DNA of 64,000 nt from Bacteroidia bacterium. Its GTDB lineage: Bacteria; Bacteroidota; Bacteroidia; J057; JADKCL01. The stretch's first letter is position 1; every line of letters begins with the position of its first letter. A program made the position numbers and the translations under genes. Below the pieces are notes generated by a model. That model had not been told where the DNA came from. It did not search any database and saw nothing but the letters and a program-made list of their open reading frames with translations. This document shows positions 41,109 to 49,807 of the stretch, piece by piece. Location: the NCBI GenBank assembly GCA_020635905.1, contig JACJYV010000007.1, positions 124,001 through 188,000 of the forward strand. The letters run 5' to 3'.

Positions 41109-41151
41109 AACCGTAAACCGTAATCCCGATTGCTATCGGGAGTAAACCGTT
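41109..41151 (+). repeat. REP-like element, copy at 41.1 kb
   Basis: ACCGTAAACCGTAATCCCGA, then TTGCTATCGGGAGTAAACCG. Same palindrome as at 2090, 3841 and 26822. It sits exactly at the 3' end of the WD40 gene. Confidence 0.75.
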
Positions 41152-42008
41152 CACCTAAGCGCCCCCTCATCAAATTCCAGCTTTTGAATAAATCCGTGCT
41201 TCGCTTCGGGGCCCCGCGCTTCGCGCAGGAATTGACCCGCCCTGAGCGGCCAGTACTTCACCGAACCCGCCGCCAGGGTGTAGAGGAATTTGCCGTCGGC
41301 TGAAAATTCCAGCTTGACCAATGGCGCCCCCAAAGGCAGGATATAGCTGGGCCTGGATTCCCCATACCTGAACAAAAACAGGCGATGGTCCGGATTGGTG
41401 ATGTACAACCAACTTGTATCTGCCGAAAAGCCCATATCCACGATGGGGCCCGGAGTGACCACCGCAAAATCAGGGTCGGGATCGTCGGAGATCATGCGGC
41501 TGAAATTGATTACTTCGCCGATTTGTTCACCCGTAGCATCACATTTGATTACCTTGTCGCCCTGCTGGTTTACCACGAGGTGTCCGCGGATGACTTTTGC
41601 CACCTTTCCATCGGGATTGAAAATGTGGTTTTCCATGTGGGTTTTGCCCTGAAAGGCCAGGCCAAACCAGGCTCCACCCTCAAAAAACTGTGGTTTTTGG
41701 GGAACTGTCAATTGGGGGGCAGAGGTAAACCGTACATTGCCATTGAGGTCCACCAGCGCAAAACGGTCCGGGCCCACCACCAGGATGTCGAAATTATTGG
41801 GTGAAAAAATGGCCTCCCTGACCGGAAAATCAAGCTGAATGCGGCGCAGAAATACGCCTTCGCTGTTCCACAAACGCAGGGAATTATCCGCGGACCGGGC
41901 CAGCAAAAAGGATCCGTCGGGAGAAAAGGCAACCGGGCCAAATGAGGCAGTATAATAATCGGCGGGTTGTTCCGAATTGATCCCGGATTTTTCATTTGCC
42001 CAGAGCAC
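41151..42008 (-). pseudogene. 3' part of the TIR-STAND-WD40 gene, out of frame with the 5' part
   Basis: Carries the last WD40-type blades of the protein encoded by 41992-45690, for example FSPDGSFLLARSADNSLRLW, FSPNNFDILVVG and LEFSADGKFLYTLAAGSVKY. It lacks its own ATG; the frame opens at a GTG inside the 25-bp duplication. Removing one 25-bp copy joins VLWAN directly to EKSGINSEQ and yields one protein of about 1504 residues. Whether the present gene is truly split, or switches between forms, is not known. Confidence 0.75.
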
Positions 42009-45000
42009 GCGGGGGCGGGTTTGCCCAGAGCACGCGGGGGCGGGTTTGCCCGGGCATCAGCATAAAAAGGCTGTCCCGCGAGACCCAGGCCAGGGGCCGG
42101 GCTCCTTTGGGGCTGTAGGCAATGGAACTGGTTGTTTCCCAAACCTCTCCCTGCCGGGGAAATTGTCGTTTGAGTTTGCGGGGCTCATCCCAGAGAGAAA
42201 ATTCCCCAAAATTCCCTCCCAATGCAATTTCTGTACCTTCGGGACTCAGGTCAAAGTCCCGGGTGCGGCTTTGCGACTGAAACACATTGGCGGTTTGCTC
42301 CACCAAGATGGGCCAGATCTGGATTTCACCCGTGACCAGCACCTGATACAGGTACATTCCCTTGCTGGAAGTGGCCAGTTCGCGGCTTTTGCGGGCCGCC
42401 AGCGAATTTCCATTTTCCAGCAAATGATAGATCAGCTGGCCCGACCTCGAAAACACATACAGTTCCTTGCGGGGATCGGGAGAAAGGAAAATATAACTGC
42501 CAAACTGATTGAAATACGCAATATCCTTGCCATCGGGCAGAATAATGGGGGTGCCGCCCCGCCCTTTGAGGGTAAAAGTGCCCACTCCCCTGAAGCGAAG
42601 GGTTCCATCCGTCTGCATCCTGCCTGCCACCAAAATATAAACCAGGCCATGGTCAATGTCGGCAATCTGGATAAAAAGATGGTCATCCTGGATTTTCTGA
42701 ATGTTTTTTTGCAGCTTTTGGTTGGTCTTGTCCGAAGTCAGAATGTCTTTCAAATGCACTTCCTGGCCCGTTTTTACCTCAAAGACGCGGTCCAATCCAT
42801 GATCAAAACCCGTGTGAATGATCAAAAACTGGTTGTCGCTGGAAAATCTGAAAGACTTCATGTAATTGCTGCCCAGATCGATTTCCAGGGAATTGAGCGA
42901 TTGCTCCGTGTGGTTGTACAATCCGATTTTGCCCCGGCCGTCCTCGTGGTAGAAAATGGCGGTGTAAACCAGGTCCGACGATTGGCAAAACTGAGGCTTC
43001 AGCCCGGGAGGAATCACCGTGTCCAGGCGGCCATCCAGGGTCAGCAATTGGCTGAAATCTTCTTTTTGGGGGTCGGAATAATCAAGGGTAAAGACAAAAT
43101 GTTTTTTACCAAAAGAAAAATCAAGCCCCACGGAATAAGCCCCCTGGGGGTTGGCCCGGTAAACGCGGTGGAATAATTGCTCCTTTTCTCCAATTCGCCA
43201 GAGACAAACGGTGAGGCTGTCGCCTGCCTTGCTGATTTCCTGGGTGCCGGTCATGGTGATGACCTCTTTTCCCCCGGGACTGAAAAAGGCATTGATCACC
43301 GGCCCGCCCGGATTCCACTCCGTGACAAGTTTGCCGTCGAGGGTCCAGATTTTGCAGGTACTGTCGGCCGAGGCGGTAAGCAAATGCAGGGAATCAGGGG
43401 AAAAAGCAACCTGATTGATGTGGTCACGGTGGGAAAATTCACGGATAGAATCGCCTGTATCCGTCCAGAGAATGGCTTTATGGTCGAAGGTATTGGTCAG
43501 AAGGAAATTTCCGTCGGGCGAAATCACCAACTTGCCGCCGTGAATGCCCTGCTTATGTCCGCTCAGGGTAAAGTTGAACGGGCTGTGAAAATAGCTGTTG
43601 AGCAAGGCATCGTAGGCTTTGCGGTTGCGTACGGAGTCTGGAAAGAGGCGAATGGATTCCTCGGCCAGGTTGAAGGCCAGGGAGGGCTGCTGGGCGTATA
43701 ATTCTGAGGCAGAAATGGCCAGACTCACGGCCTTATTGGCCTCTGAGTGAGATTTTTCCTGACTAACCTTGATCAGCAGACCCATAAATGTGAGGAGCAC
43801 CACGGTAATGGTGGCAAAAACCGAGATCCGAAGCACCTGCTTTTTTTGCTTTTGCCGGTCACGCTCCGCCAGACTTTCTGTAATAAATGCCTTTTCCCGG
43901 GGCGGGAGATCAGAGAGCGCAAGGGCCCGGGTACCTTCCATTTTACTCAGTTCCTCATATTCCATCAGCTGGGCGCCCTTGAAAAGGAAGTCGGCATTAT
44001 TTCCCTGGCTGGACCAGTTTTGGGAAGATTCAGAAATGCGCATGATCATGCGCAGGGATTGGCGGTGATTTTGGATAAATTCATGGGAAATTTCCCAACT
44101 CCGCACCAGGCAATCGTGGCACAGCAGCAGGGTTTCTCGGGTGGCTTCAGCCAGACGAAACTCAGGACCGCTCAGCAGCCAGATCAGATTCCGTAATACC
44201 TCCCGGTCTGCCCCGTCAAGGTGAAAACTTTCCATTTCCGCCGCCCGCCTCTGATCCAGAAATCCTTCGCCAGGTTTGATCAGATTCATCCAGATGAATT
44301 GCATGTACCCGCTTCGGCCAGTTTCCCGTACTCTTTGCACGAAATGATTGGCCCGGTCTGTGACCGAACGTTCAATTCCGCCTCCCGTCTCAAAAGCATC
44401 CACGGTAAGCCAGGGGCCCTTGCGGGCTTCCCAGAGCTTGCTCAGCTCGACCTGCAGCAGGGAATATTTGCAGGCCTGATCCTCCACCGCGCGGATCAGG
44501 GTATTGACCAGACCCTTTTCGAAAAAGGCCCCCGCCACAAATGCGCTTTGCTGCACAAATTCCATCAGACTTTCCCGGCCAGGTTCGGTCAGAGCCAACT
44601 GATGGTTTTCTTTCAGTAATTCCGGCCCCCAGGGCCACATCTCCAGATCTCCCAGAAAATCAGACCGCAAAACCGCCAGAAACCTGATTTTTCCATCCCC
44701 CAAAGTGAGGGCTTCCCGGATATTCTCCCCAAATTTTTGCAGGATAGTGGCGTGTTTTTCGGGAAATGCCTTTTGCACCAACATGAAAATTTCCTCCAGT
44801 TGGTCAATCACGATGAAGTGACAGGCGTTTTGGTCTCCTGAAAAGGCAGAAATGGCATTTCTCAGCCCCGTAGCCGATTGACTCATGGTTTCAGCCAGCT
44901 GCCGGGTCTTTTCGATCCGGGTAAGTTTGTCGGCGGGATTGGGATCCATTTTCAGCACCATGCCAGCCAGATTGTGAAATGGGTCGCTCCCGGGGCGGAA

Positions 45001-45690
45001 AGTATGGATTTGCCAGTGGCTGGTTTGGGCCTCTTCCTTCAGTGCGGGAATGAGTCCTGCCTGGACCAGCGAGGTTTTGCCCGACCCGGAGGGGCCATGC
45101 AGCAGGGTGATGCCATTGGCCTCCACCCGGTCCAGCAACAGGCTGGTTTCTGATTTGCGCCCGAAAAAGAATTCTGCCTCCCCCTCTTCATAAGGGGCCA
45201 GTCCCCTGAAAGGTCGGCGGTCTTCGGGCAGGGTAAAAGCTGATTCCTCAAAAGCCTCACCCCGGATAGCCGCGGTGAGCTTTTTATAGGCGATATCGTC
45301 ATCCATTCCCGTGCGAAAATCCACCCACATGCGTCGCTTGAGGAAGGTGGGCAAGGTGTCGGGATCGGCACCCGGCAGCAGGACCGGAATCACCCGAAAC
45401 CCGTCATTCTGGCTGACCGAACGGTTGATGGCTTCGCGCAGCTCCTCATTATGCCAGGGGCCGAGTTTTTCAGGCCCGATAAAAACCGTGACGCTGGCGC
45501 TGTCGGCCAGGCCTTTTTCGAGGGCTTCCTGCCAGGGCAGGCCCGGTTGCAGATTCCATTCGTCGTACCAGCAACGCAGCCCTTCCTGGTCGCGCAACCT
45601 CACCGCGAGGGGCCGCAACAGGGGCTTGTCCTTGCTGCTGTGCGAGAGGAAAACATCGAATGGATAATGGTTTTCGGGTGATTTTGCCAT
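41992..45690 (-). CDS. TIR domain-STAND NTPase-WD40 protein, 5' part (frame broken near the end)
   Basis: From ATG 45690; an upstream GTG at 45777 adds 29 residues without domain character. Residues about 9-143 are a TIR domain: YPFDVFLSHSSKD, CWYDEWNLQPGLPWQ and GPWHNEEL. Next comes a STAND NTPase of the nSTAND1 type: RPFRGLAPYEEGEAEFFFGR, P-loop GPSGSGKT (199-206), Walker B FIVIDQLEEIF (292-302). A transmembrane helix is at 621-640, followed by WD40 blades (FSPDSLHLLTASADSTCKIW and others). TIR domains of this kind often cleave NAD or signal in phage defence; STAND modules oligomerise on ligand binding. Divergent from the lysozyme protein at 45865. The product as it stands is truncated after 1232 residues. 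Confidence 0.85.
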   Translation of the reverse strand: MAKSPENHYPFDVFLSHSSKDKPLLRPLAVRLRDQEGLRCWYDEWNLQPGLPWQEALEKGLADSASVTVFIGPEKLGPWHNEELREAINRSVSQNDGFRVIPVLLPGADPDTLPTFLKRRMWVDFRTGMDDDIAYKKLTAAIRGEAFEESAFTLPEDRRPFRGLAPYEEGEAEFFFGRKSETSLLLDRVEANGITLLHGPSGSGKTSLVQAGLIPALKEEAQTSHWQIHTFRPGSDPFHNLAGMVLKMDPNPADKLTRIEKTRQLAETMSQSATGLRNAISAFSGDQNACHFIVIDQLEEIFMLVQKAFPEKHATILQKFGENIREALTLGDGKIRFLAVLRSDFLGDLEMWPWGPELLKENHQLALTEPGRESLMEFVQQSAFVAGAFFEKGLVNTLIRAVEDQACKYSLLQVELSKLWEARKGPWLTVDAFETGGGIERSVTDRANHFVQRVRETGRSGYMQFIWMNLIKPGEGFLDQRRAAEMESFHLDGADREVLRNLIWLLSGPEFRLAEATRETLLLCHDCLVRSWEISHEFIQNHRQSLRMIMRISESSQNWSSQGNNADFLFKGAQLMEYEELSKMEGTRALALSDLPPREKAFITESLAERDRQKQKKQVLRISVFATITVVLLTFMGLLIKVSQEKSHSEANKAVSLAISASELYAQQPSLAFNLAEESIRLFPDSVRNRKAYDALLNSYFHSPFNFTLSGHKQGIHGGKLVISPDGNFLLTNTFDHKAILWTDTGDSIREFSHRDHINQVAFSPDSLHLLTASADSTCKIWTLDGKLVTEWNPGGPVINAFFSPGGKEVITMTGTQEISKAGDSLTVCLWRIGEKEQLFHRVYRANPQGAYSVGLDFSFGKKHFVFTLDYSDPQKEDFSQLLTLDGRLDTVIPPGLKPQFCQSSDLVYTAIFYHEDGRGKIGLYNHTEQSLNSLEIDLGSNYMKSFRFSSDNQFLIIHTGFDHGLDRVFEVKTGQEVHLKDILTSDKTNQKLQKNIQKIQDDHLFIQIADIDHGLVYILVAGRMQTDGTLRFRGVGTFTLKGRGGTPIILPDGKDIAYFNQFGSYIFLSPDPRKELYVFSRSGQLIYHLLENGNSLAARKSRELATSSKGMYLYQVLVTGEIQIWPILVEQTANVFQSQSRTRDFDLSPEGTEIALGGNFGEFSLWDEPRKLKRQFPRQGEVWETTSSIAYSPKGARPLAWVSRDSLFMLMPGQTRPRVLWANPPPRALGK
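41995..42051. repeat. exact 25-bp tandem duplication that breaks the reading frame
   Basis: GCCCAGAGCACGCGGGGGCG followed by GGTTT occurs twice in a row (41998-42022 and 42023-42047) and a third partial unit (GCCC) follows. 25 is not a multiple of three, so one extra copy shifts the frame and creates a stop 8 codons later. Confidence 0.9.
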
Positions 45691-45839
45691 TTTCAAATGC
45701 GCATATTGAGGTGAGGCGGAAAGGCCTTCGCGGGAATATGTCTCCAAAATAATTTTTTTTTCAGGCAGATCAACCACAAATTGCCCGAGACTTTGGAAAT
45801 TGTTTGCAGTATTCCGATTTTACGTGTAATTCACCCTGA

Positions 45840-45847
45840 TAATTTTG
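45840..45847 (+). promoter_or_regulatory. possible -7 promoter box of the lysozyme gene
   Basis: TAATTTTG matches the Bacteroidota -7 consensus TAnnTTTG exactly, 17 bases before ATG 45865. The upstream -33 box is poor (TTTT at about 45818-45821). The 174 bases between 45690 and 45865 must serve both divergent genes. Confidence 0.35.
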
Positions 45848-45864
45848 AAAAAGGATCAAAAACT

Positions 45865-48800
45865 ATGAATAAGAAGCTGAATGCAAACCAGATCTACGAC
45901 CTGATGGTGGAACAACCCGGGTCGGCAGAGGGAAGGGATGTGGCCATGGAGGCGGTAAATTATCTGGATGCAACGGAGGTGAAGGTGCTGCGGGACCGGA
46001 TCACGGGTTCTGCCGTGCCGGGATCACCCGATTACAAACATTTTCAGGTGGATTTTGCCCGGGGTTACGTGTTGGGGCAGTTGGGAAAAATCGCCGGGAA
46101 TGACATTAAGGCCTTTAATTTATTGCTGAAACATGTGGTTCCTGAAGAGGAGCCCGACCATTGGGTGCGTTTTTGGGCCCTCACGGGATGTTTTTATGCC
46201 AAACTGAATAAACTTCCCCAAATTTGCCGCTGGCTCATCAATACTTACGCCTCGGTTGATCCGGGCAATGATTTCAAATCACTCCTGTTCAGTCATGCCT
46301 GGATGGCCCGTTTTTCGGACGAAAAAGGGCATGAGCAATTGCTGCGCACCGCCATGGAAGTCTGGCTCAAAAGCTCAAGCCAGGATGAACGCAAGCAACG
46401 CATGGAAGCCTGTCAGGATGCACTGCGCGTACTGGGAATTGTTTCGGTCCCGGCCCTGTATCCGCTGATTGTTCAGGTGCTGGAATCCAAAGAAGCGGAT
46501 CCCCGCATGCTTTTTCTGGCCTGTCAGGCCCTGGCGGGGATTCCCGCCGAATACAAATCCGAGGCTGCTGCAGCCTCAAAAGCCCTGGTCCGTTTTCTGG
46601 AAGGGGCCGGCAATACCCGCATTCTGCTGGGCGTGAGGGAAGAAGCCCTCAAAGCCCTGGGAAATCTCAACGATCCCGCTTCAGAACATCCGCTGCTGAG
46701 GGAATTGCGGGGTGGCAATCTCAATCTGATCAAAGCCGCGGCCCAGTCACTGGGAAAAATATTGGGCATTGAAACCGCAGTCACCCGCATCCTGAGCGAA
46801 GCGGCCAAAGATTCCAATCCCCATACCCGCAAGAGCTATTCCATTGCCCTGCGCTGGATGTCAGATGATGGAGAAGCCGTGGCCACTGCCCTGGACCAGC
46901 ACATGACCACCGGCAATTTTGAGCAGCAGGAAAATGCCCGCATGTTGCTGGCTGAGATGGGCGGCGTGTCTGCCCTCGACAAGCTTTCGGCCCGGGCCAA
47001 AGTGGTGGAAGACTACAAAACCATGCTCCTGGGCGAAAAGGACAAATTTCAGAAACTGTTTGACAGCACCATGCTGGAAGCCCGTCAGGGGTTCAAAATT
47101 GCCCTCAGCATGGATGTGATCGTGTTTTGTCTGGGGATTTTCCTGCTGATTGCGAGTGGGGCAGCCGCGCTCTTTTCCGACGGCTCCCTCGACAACTGGG
47201 TGGGAGCAGGCATGGGAGGCGTGGGCGTGCTGGGCATCATTTACGGCACGCTGATCGCCAATCCACGCAAAAAGGTATTCAGCTCCGTGAATGCCCTCAT
47301 GAATTTCAAAATCATTTTCCTGGCCTATTTAAGGCAATTACACCAGACCGACCAATCCTTTACCCGCACCATTCTGGAAGATGAACCCATCGACCTGGAG
47401 ACCCTGGAACGTTACTTTACCATCATCAAGGAATCTCTGGCTGAGGCGGTGGATAATATGGTCATTCTCAAGGCGCAGGAACTGAAGGAGAAGATCGAGG
47501 ATTATAAAAATGAGGTCGCCTCAAAAGCCCTGGACGTAAAACAACGGATCGGGGATGTACAGGCAGGCGTGGGTAAAAAGAACCGCGAAGCTGAACTGGA
47601 AGAGCAAATCCGGCAGTTGGAAGGGGATAAATCCACCCTCAGTGAATCTGCTGAAACGCTGGCCCCGCCTCAGCCTGAGGCTGAGGACGAAGGCGATGAT
47701 GCCGGAAATTTAAGCACCGTGGTGACCCCCGTGGAGGAAACCGGGACTGAAACCCAACCCCGGGACGAAGCTGAACCCGAAAATGTGGTTCGGAGCGGTC
47801 CCAAGCCCCCTCCCGGCCGTGAAGTGGCCCCCGGACCCAAGCCCGTGGCTGGTCCTGAGGTTGCCCCTGGTCCCAAGCCTGTGGCTGGGGCGGAAGTTGC
47901 TCCCGGGCCCAAACCCGTGGCCGCCGGGGAAGTTCCCGAAGCTGTGCTGGAGCACCTGAAACTGAGGGAGGGCTGGCGTACCCAGGTTTATCTCGACAGT
48001 CTGGGCAAGCCAACCGCCGGCCTCGGGCACCTCTTGCTCCCGGCCGAAAATGCCCAGTACAAGGTCGGGGACCGCGTACCCGACGCCGTGCTCAACGGTT
48101 GGGCGCAAAAAGATTCCAAAAAAGCCTATGATGCAGCCCTGGCCCAGGCAAAAGAGGCTGGTATCAGCAGCCAGGATTTCATTGTGGTGCTGACTTCGGT
48201 CAATTTCCAGTTGGGAACGGCCTGGTACACCATCCACAAAAACAGCTGGGCTTTGATCAAGGCAGGAGAATATGAAAAAGCCGCCGTGGAAGTGGGCAAC
48301 AGCCGCTGGGCCAAGCAAACTCCCGTGCGGGTGAAAGATTTTCAGGATGCCTTGCGGGCTTTGAAAAAGCCCGCCACCACCACCACTTCGGCCCCGGCGA
48401 CCACCACCACCCACACGGTCACAGGCATGACCACGGCACCCACGCCCAAACCCCCGGTAACACCCTCCGCTGGGGTACCCGAAGCTGTGATCGAACACCT
48501 CAAATTGCGGGAAGGCTGGCGCACCACCGTTTACCTGGATTCCCTCGGGAAGCCTACGGTTGGCCTGGGTCACCTCCTTTTGCCCGAAGAAAATGCCAAA
48601 TACAAGGTGGGAGACCGTATTCCTGACGCAATCCTGAATGACTGGGCCCAAAAAGATGCCAAAAAAGCCTACGATGCGGCCGTTTCCCAGGCCCGCGAAC
48701 TGAATATCACGAGCACGGACTTTATCAATATCCTGGCTTCAGTCAATTTTCAGTTGGGTACCCGCTGGTACACCATTCACAAGAATACCTGGGCCTATAT

Positions 48801-49446
48801 GAAGGCCGGTCAATATGAAAAAGCCGCCCAAGAGGCTGGAAACAGCTCCTGGGCCCGCCAAACCCCTGTCCGGGTGAAAGACTTTCAGGAAGCCCTGCGG
48901 GCTTTGAATAAAAGTGGTGCAACCACCACCCCAAATCCGCCCTCGAACCCGTCCACTTCAAACCCATCCAGCCCCTCAATTGCCTCCACCAGTAACATCA
49001 TTACAGGCTCCGTGCCCCATGAAGTGATTGAGCACCTCAAGTTGCGGGAGGGCTGGCGCACCAAAGTTTATCTGGATTCCCTCGGCAAGCCCACGGTGGG
49101 CCTGGGCCACCTCATGCTGCCCGAACAAAGCGCCCAGTACAAGGTAGGCGATCGGGTGCCCGATGATGTATTGGAAAAATGGGCCGAGCAGGACAGCAAA
49201 AAAGCCTACGACGCAGCCGTGGCCCAGGCCAAAGAGGCCGGAATCGGCAGTCAGGCCTTTGTCAATGCACTCGCCTCAGTCAATTTCCAGTTGGGAACCC
49301 GCTGGTACACCATCTTCAAGACCACCTGGGCGGACATCAAGTCCAAAAACTATGAGCGGGCCGCCGCCAACCTGGAAGGCACCAAATGGAATAAGCAGAC
49401 CCCTGTGAGGGTGAAGGATTTCCAGGAAGCCCTGCGGGCGTTGTAA
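45865..49446 (+). CDS. HEAT-like protein with membrane hairpin and three tandem T4-type lysozyme domains
   Basis: 1193 residues from ATG 45865. Residues about 1-385: helical HEAT-like repeats (LRVLGIVSVPALYPLIVQVL, EALKALGNLNDPASEHPLLR). Transmembrane helices 417-437 and 445-465 form a hairpin. Residues about 505-590: coiled coil. Residues 640-690: Pro-rich repeats (APGPKPVAG). Then three GH24 (phage T4 lysozyme-like) domains at about 691-833, 871-1013 and 1050-1193, joined by Thr/Pro linkers. The catalytic set of T4 lysozyme (E11, D20, T26 spacing) is kept in all three: E702/D711/T717, E883/D892/T898, E1062/D1071/T1077, each within REGWRTxVYLDSLGKPT and GLGHL. Such enzymes cut the glycan strands of peptidoglycan. 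With no signal peptide and an even number of membrane helices, HEAT and lysozyme parts lie on the same side, probably the cytoplasm. They would then need help to reach the wall. Confidence 0.85.
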   Translation: MNKKLNANQIYDLMVEQPGSAEGRDVAMEAVNYLDATEVKVLRDRITGSAVPGSPDYKHFQVDFARGYVLGQLGKIAGNDIKAFNLLLKHVVPEEEPDHWVRFWALTGCFYAKLNKLPQICRWLINTYASVDPGNDFKSLLFSHAWMARFSDEKGHEQLLRTAMEVWLKSSSQDERKQRMEACQDALRVLGIVSVPALYPLIVQVLESKEADPRMLFLACQALAGIPAEYKSEAAAASKALVRFLEGAGNTRILLGVREEALKALGNLNDPASEHPLLRELRGGNLNLIKAAAQSLGKILGIETAVTRILSEAAKDSNPHTRKSYSIALRWMSDDGEAVATALDQHMTTGNFEQQENARMLLAEMGGVSALDKLSARAKVVEDYKTMLLGEKDKFQKLFDSTMLEARQGFKIALSMDVIVFCLGIFLLIASGAAALFSDGSLDNWVGAGMGGVGVLGIIYGTLIANPRKKVFSSVNALMNFKIIFLAYLRQLHQTDQSFTRTILEDEPIDLETLERYFTIIKESLAEAVDNMVILKAQELKEKIEDYKNEVASKALDVKQRIGDVQAGVGKKNREAELEEQIRQLEGDKSTLSESAETLAPPQPEAEDEGDDAGNLSTVVTPVEETGTETQPRDEAEPENVVRSGPKPPPGREVAPGPKPVAGPEVAPGPKPVAGAEVAPGPKPVAAGEVPEAVLEHLKLREGWRTQVYLDSLGKPTAGLGHLLLPAENAQYKVGDRVPDAVLNGWAQKDSKKAYDAALAQAKEAGISSQDFIVVLTSVNFQLGTAWYTIHKNSWALIKAGEYEKAAVEVGNSRWAKQTPVRVKDFQDALRALKKPATTTTSAPATTTTHTVTGMTTAPTPKPPVTPSAGVPEAVIEHLKLREGWRTTVYLDSLGKPTVGLGHLLLPEENAKYKVGDRIPDAILNDWAQKDAKKAYDAAVSQARELNITSTDFINILASVNFQLGTRWYTIHKNTWAYMKAGQYEKAAQEAGNSSWARQTPVRVKDFQEALRALNKSGATTTPNPPSNPSTSNPSSPSIASTSNIITGSVPHEVIEHLKLREGWRTKVYLDSLGKPTVGLGHLMLPEQSAQYKVGDRVPDDVLEKWAEQDSKKAYDAAVAQAKEAGIGSQAFVNALASVNFQLGTRWYTIFKTTWADIKSKNYERAAANLEGTKWNKQTPVRVKDFQEALRAL

Positions 49447-49807
49447 CCAGAGGGTTTCTCGTTTTGGGATCAACCTGACTGGCTGAAAGCCAGGGCGATC
49501 GCAGAGAAGCAATCTCCCACAGCAGATGCCCCAATGCGAACCCTCCAGCTATAAGATGGCCGCGTTGCACTCGCCATGACAACACTCATGTCATTGCGAT
49601 CGCAGAGAAGCAACCTCCCACAGCAGATGCCCCGATGCGAACCATCCAGCTATAAGATGGCCGCGTTGCACTCGCCATGACATTCATTTTGAGACAGCCT
49701 CCATGTCATTGCCCTACAATTAGCGACAGTTTTTTGTCGCCTCCACTTTCCTAAGGCCCCAAAACCCAAAACCCAAAACCCAAAACCCAAAACCCAACAC
49801 CCAAAAC
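49447..49807. repeat. intergenic repeats after the lysozyme gene
   Basis: 361 bases. 49495-49582 and 49596-49683 are two copies (period 101 bp, about 95 percent alike by eye) of a GCGATCGCAGAGAAGCAACC, then CTCCCACAGCAGATGCCCC-type element. GCGACAGTTTTTTGTCGC is a hairpin at 49724-49741. 49757-49815 is a run of AAAACCC units. No gene seen. Confidence 0.8.

Larger units (their letters stand above)
40000..41150. other. 1.15-kb intergenic region made of repeats
   Basis: No convincing gene. From left to right: a possible coding remnant on the minus strand (about 40014-40130), the 40169-40797 tandem hairpin array, AT-rich DNA, three short GC-rich hairpins (40863-40994), GGCCTTTGGCC (41005-41015) and a REP-like element (41109-41151). 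Confidence 0.7.

Noticed and set aside
41977..43176. 399-codon plus-strand frame opposite the WD40 region
   Set aside because: Antisense shadow of the WD40 blades.
47710..48651. 313-codon minus-strand frame opposite the lysozyme gene
   Set aside because: Gly-rich antisense of the Pro-rich linker and lysozyme domains.
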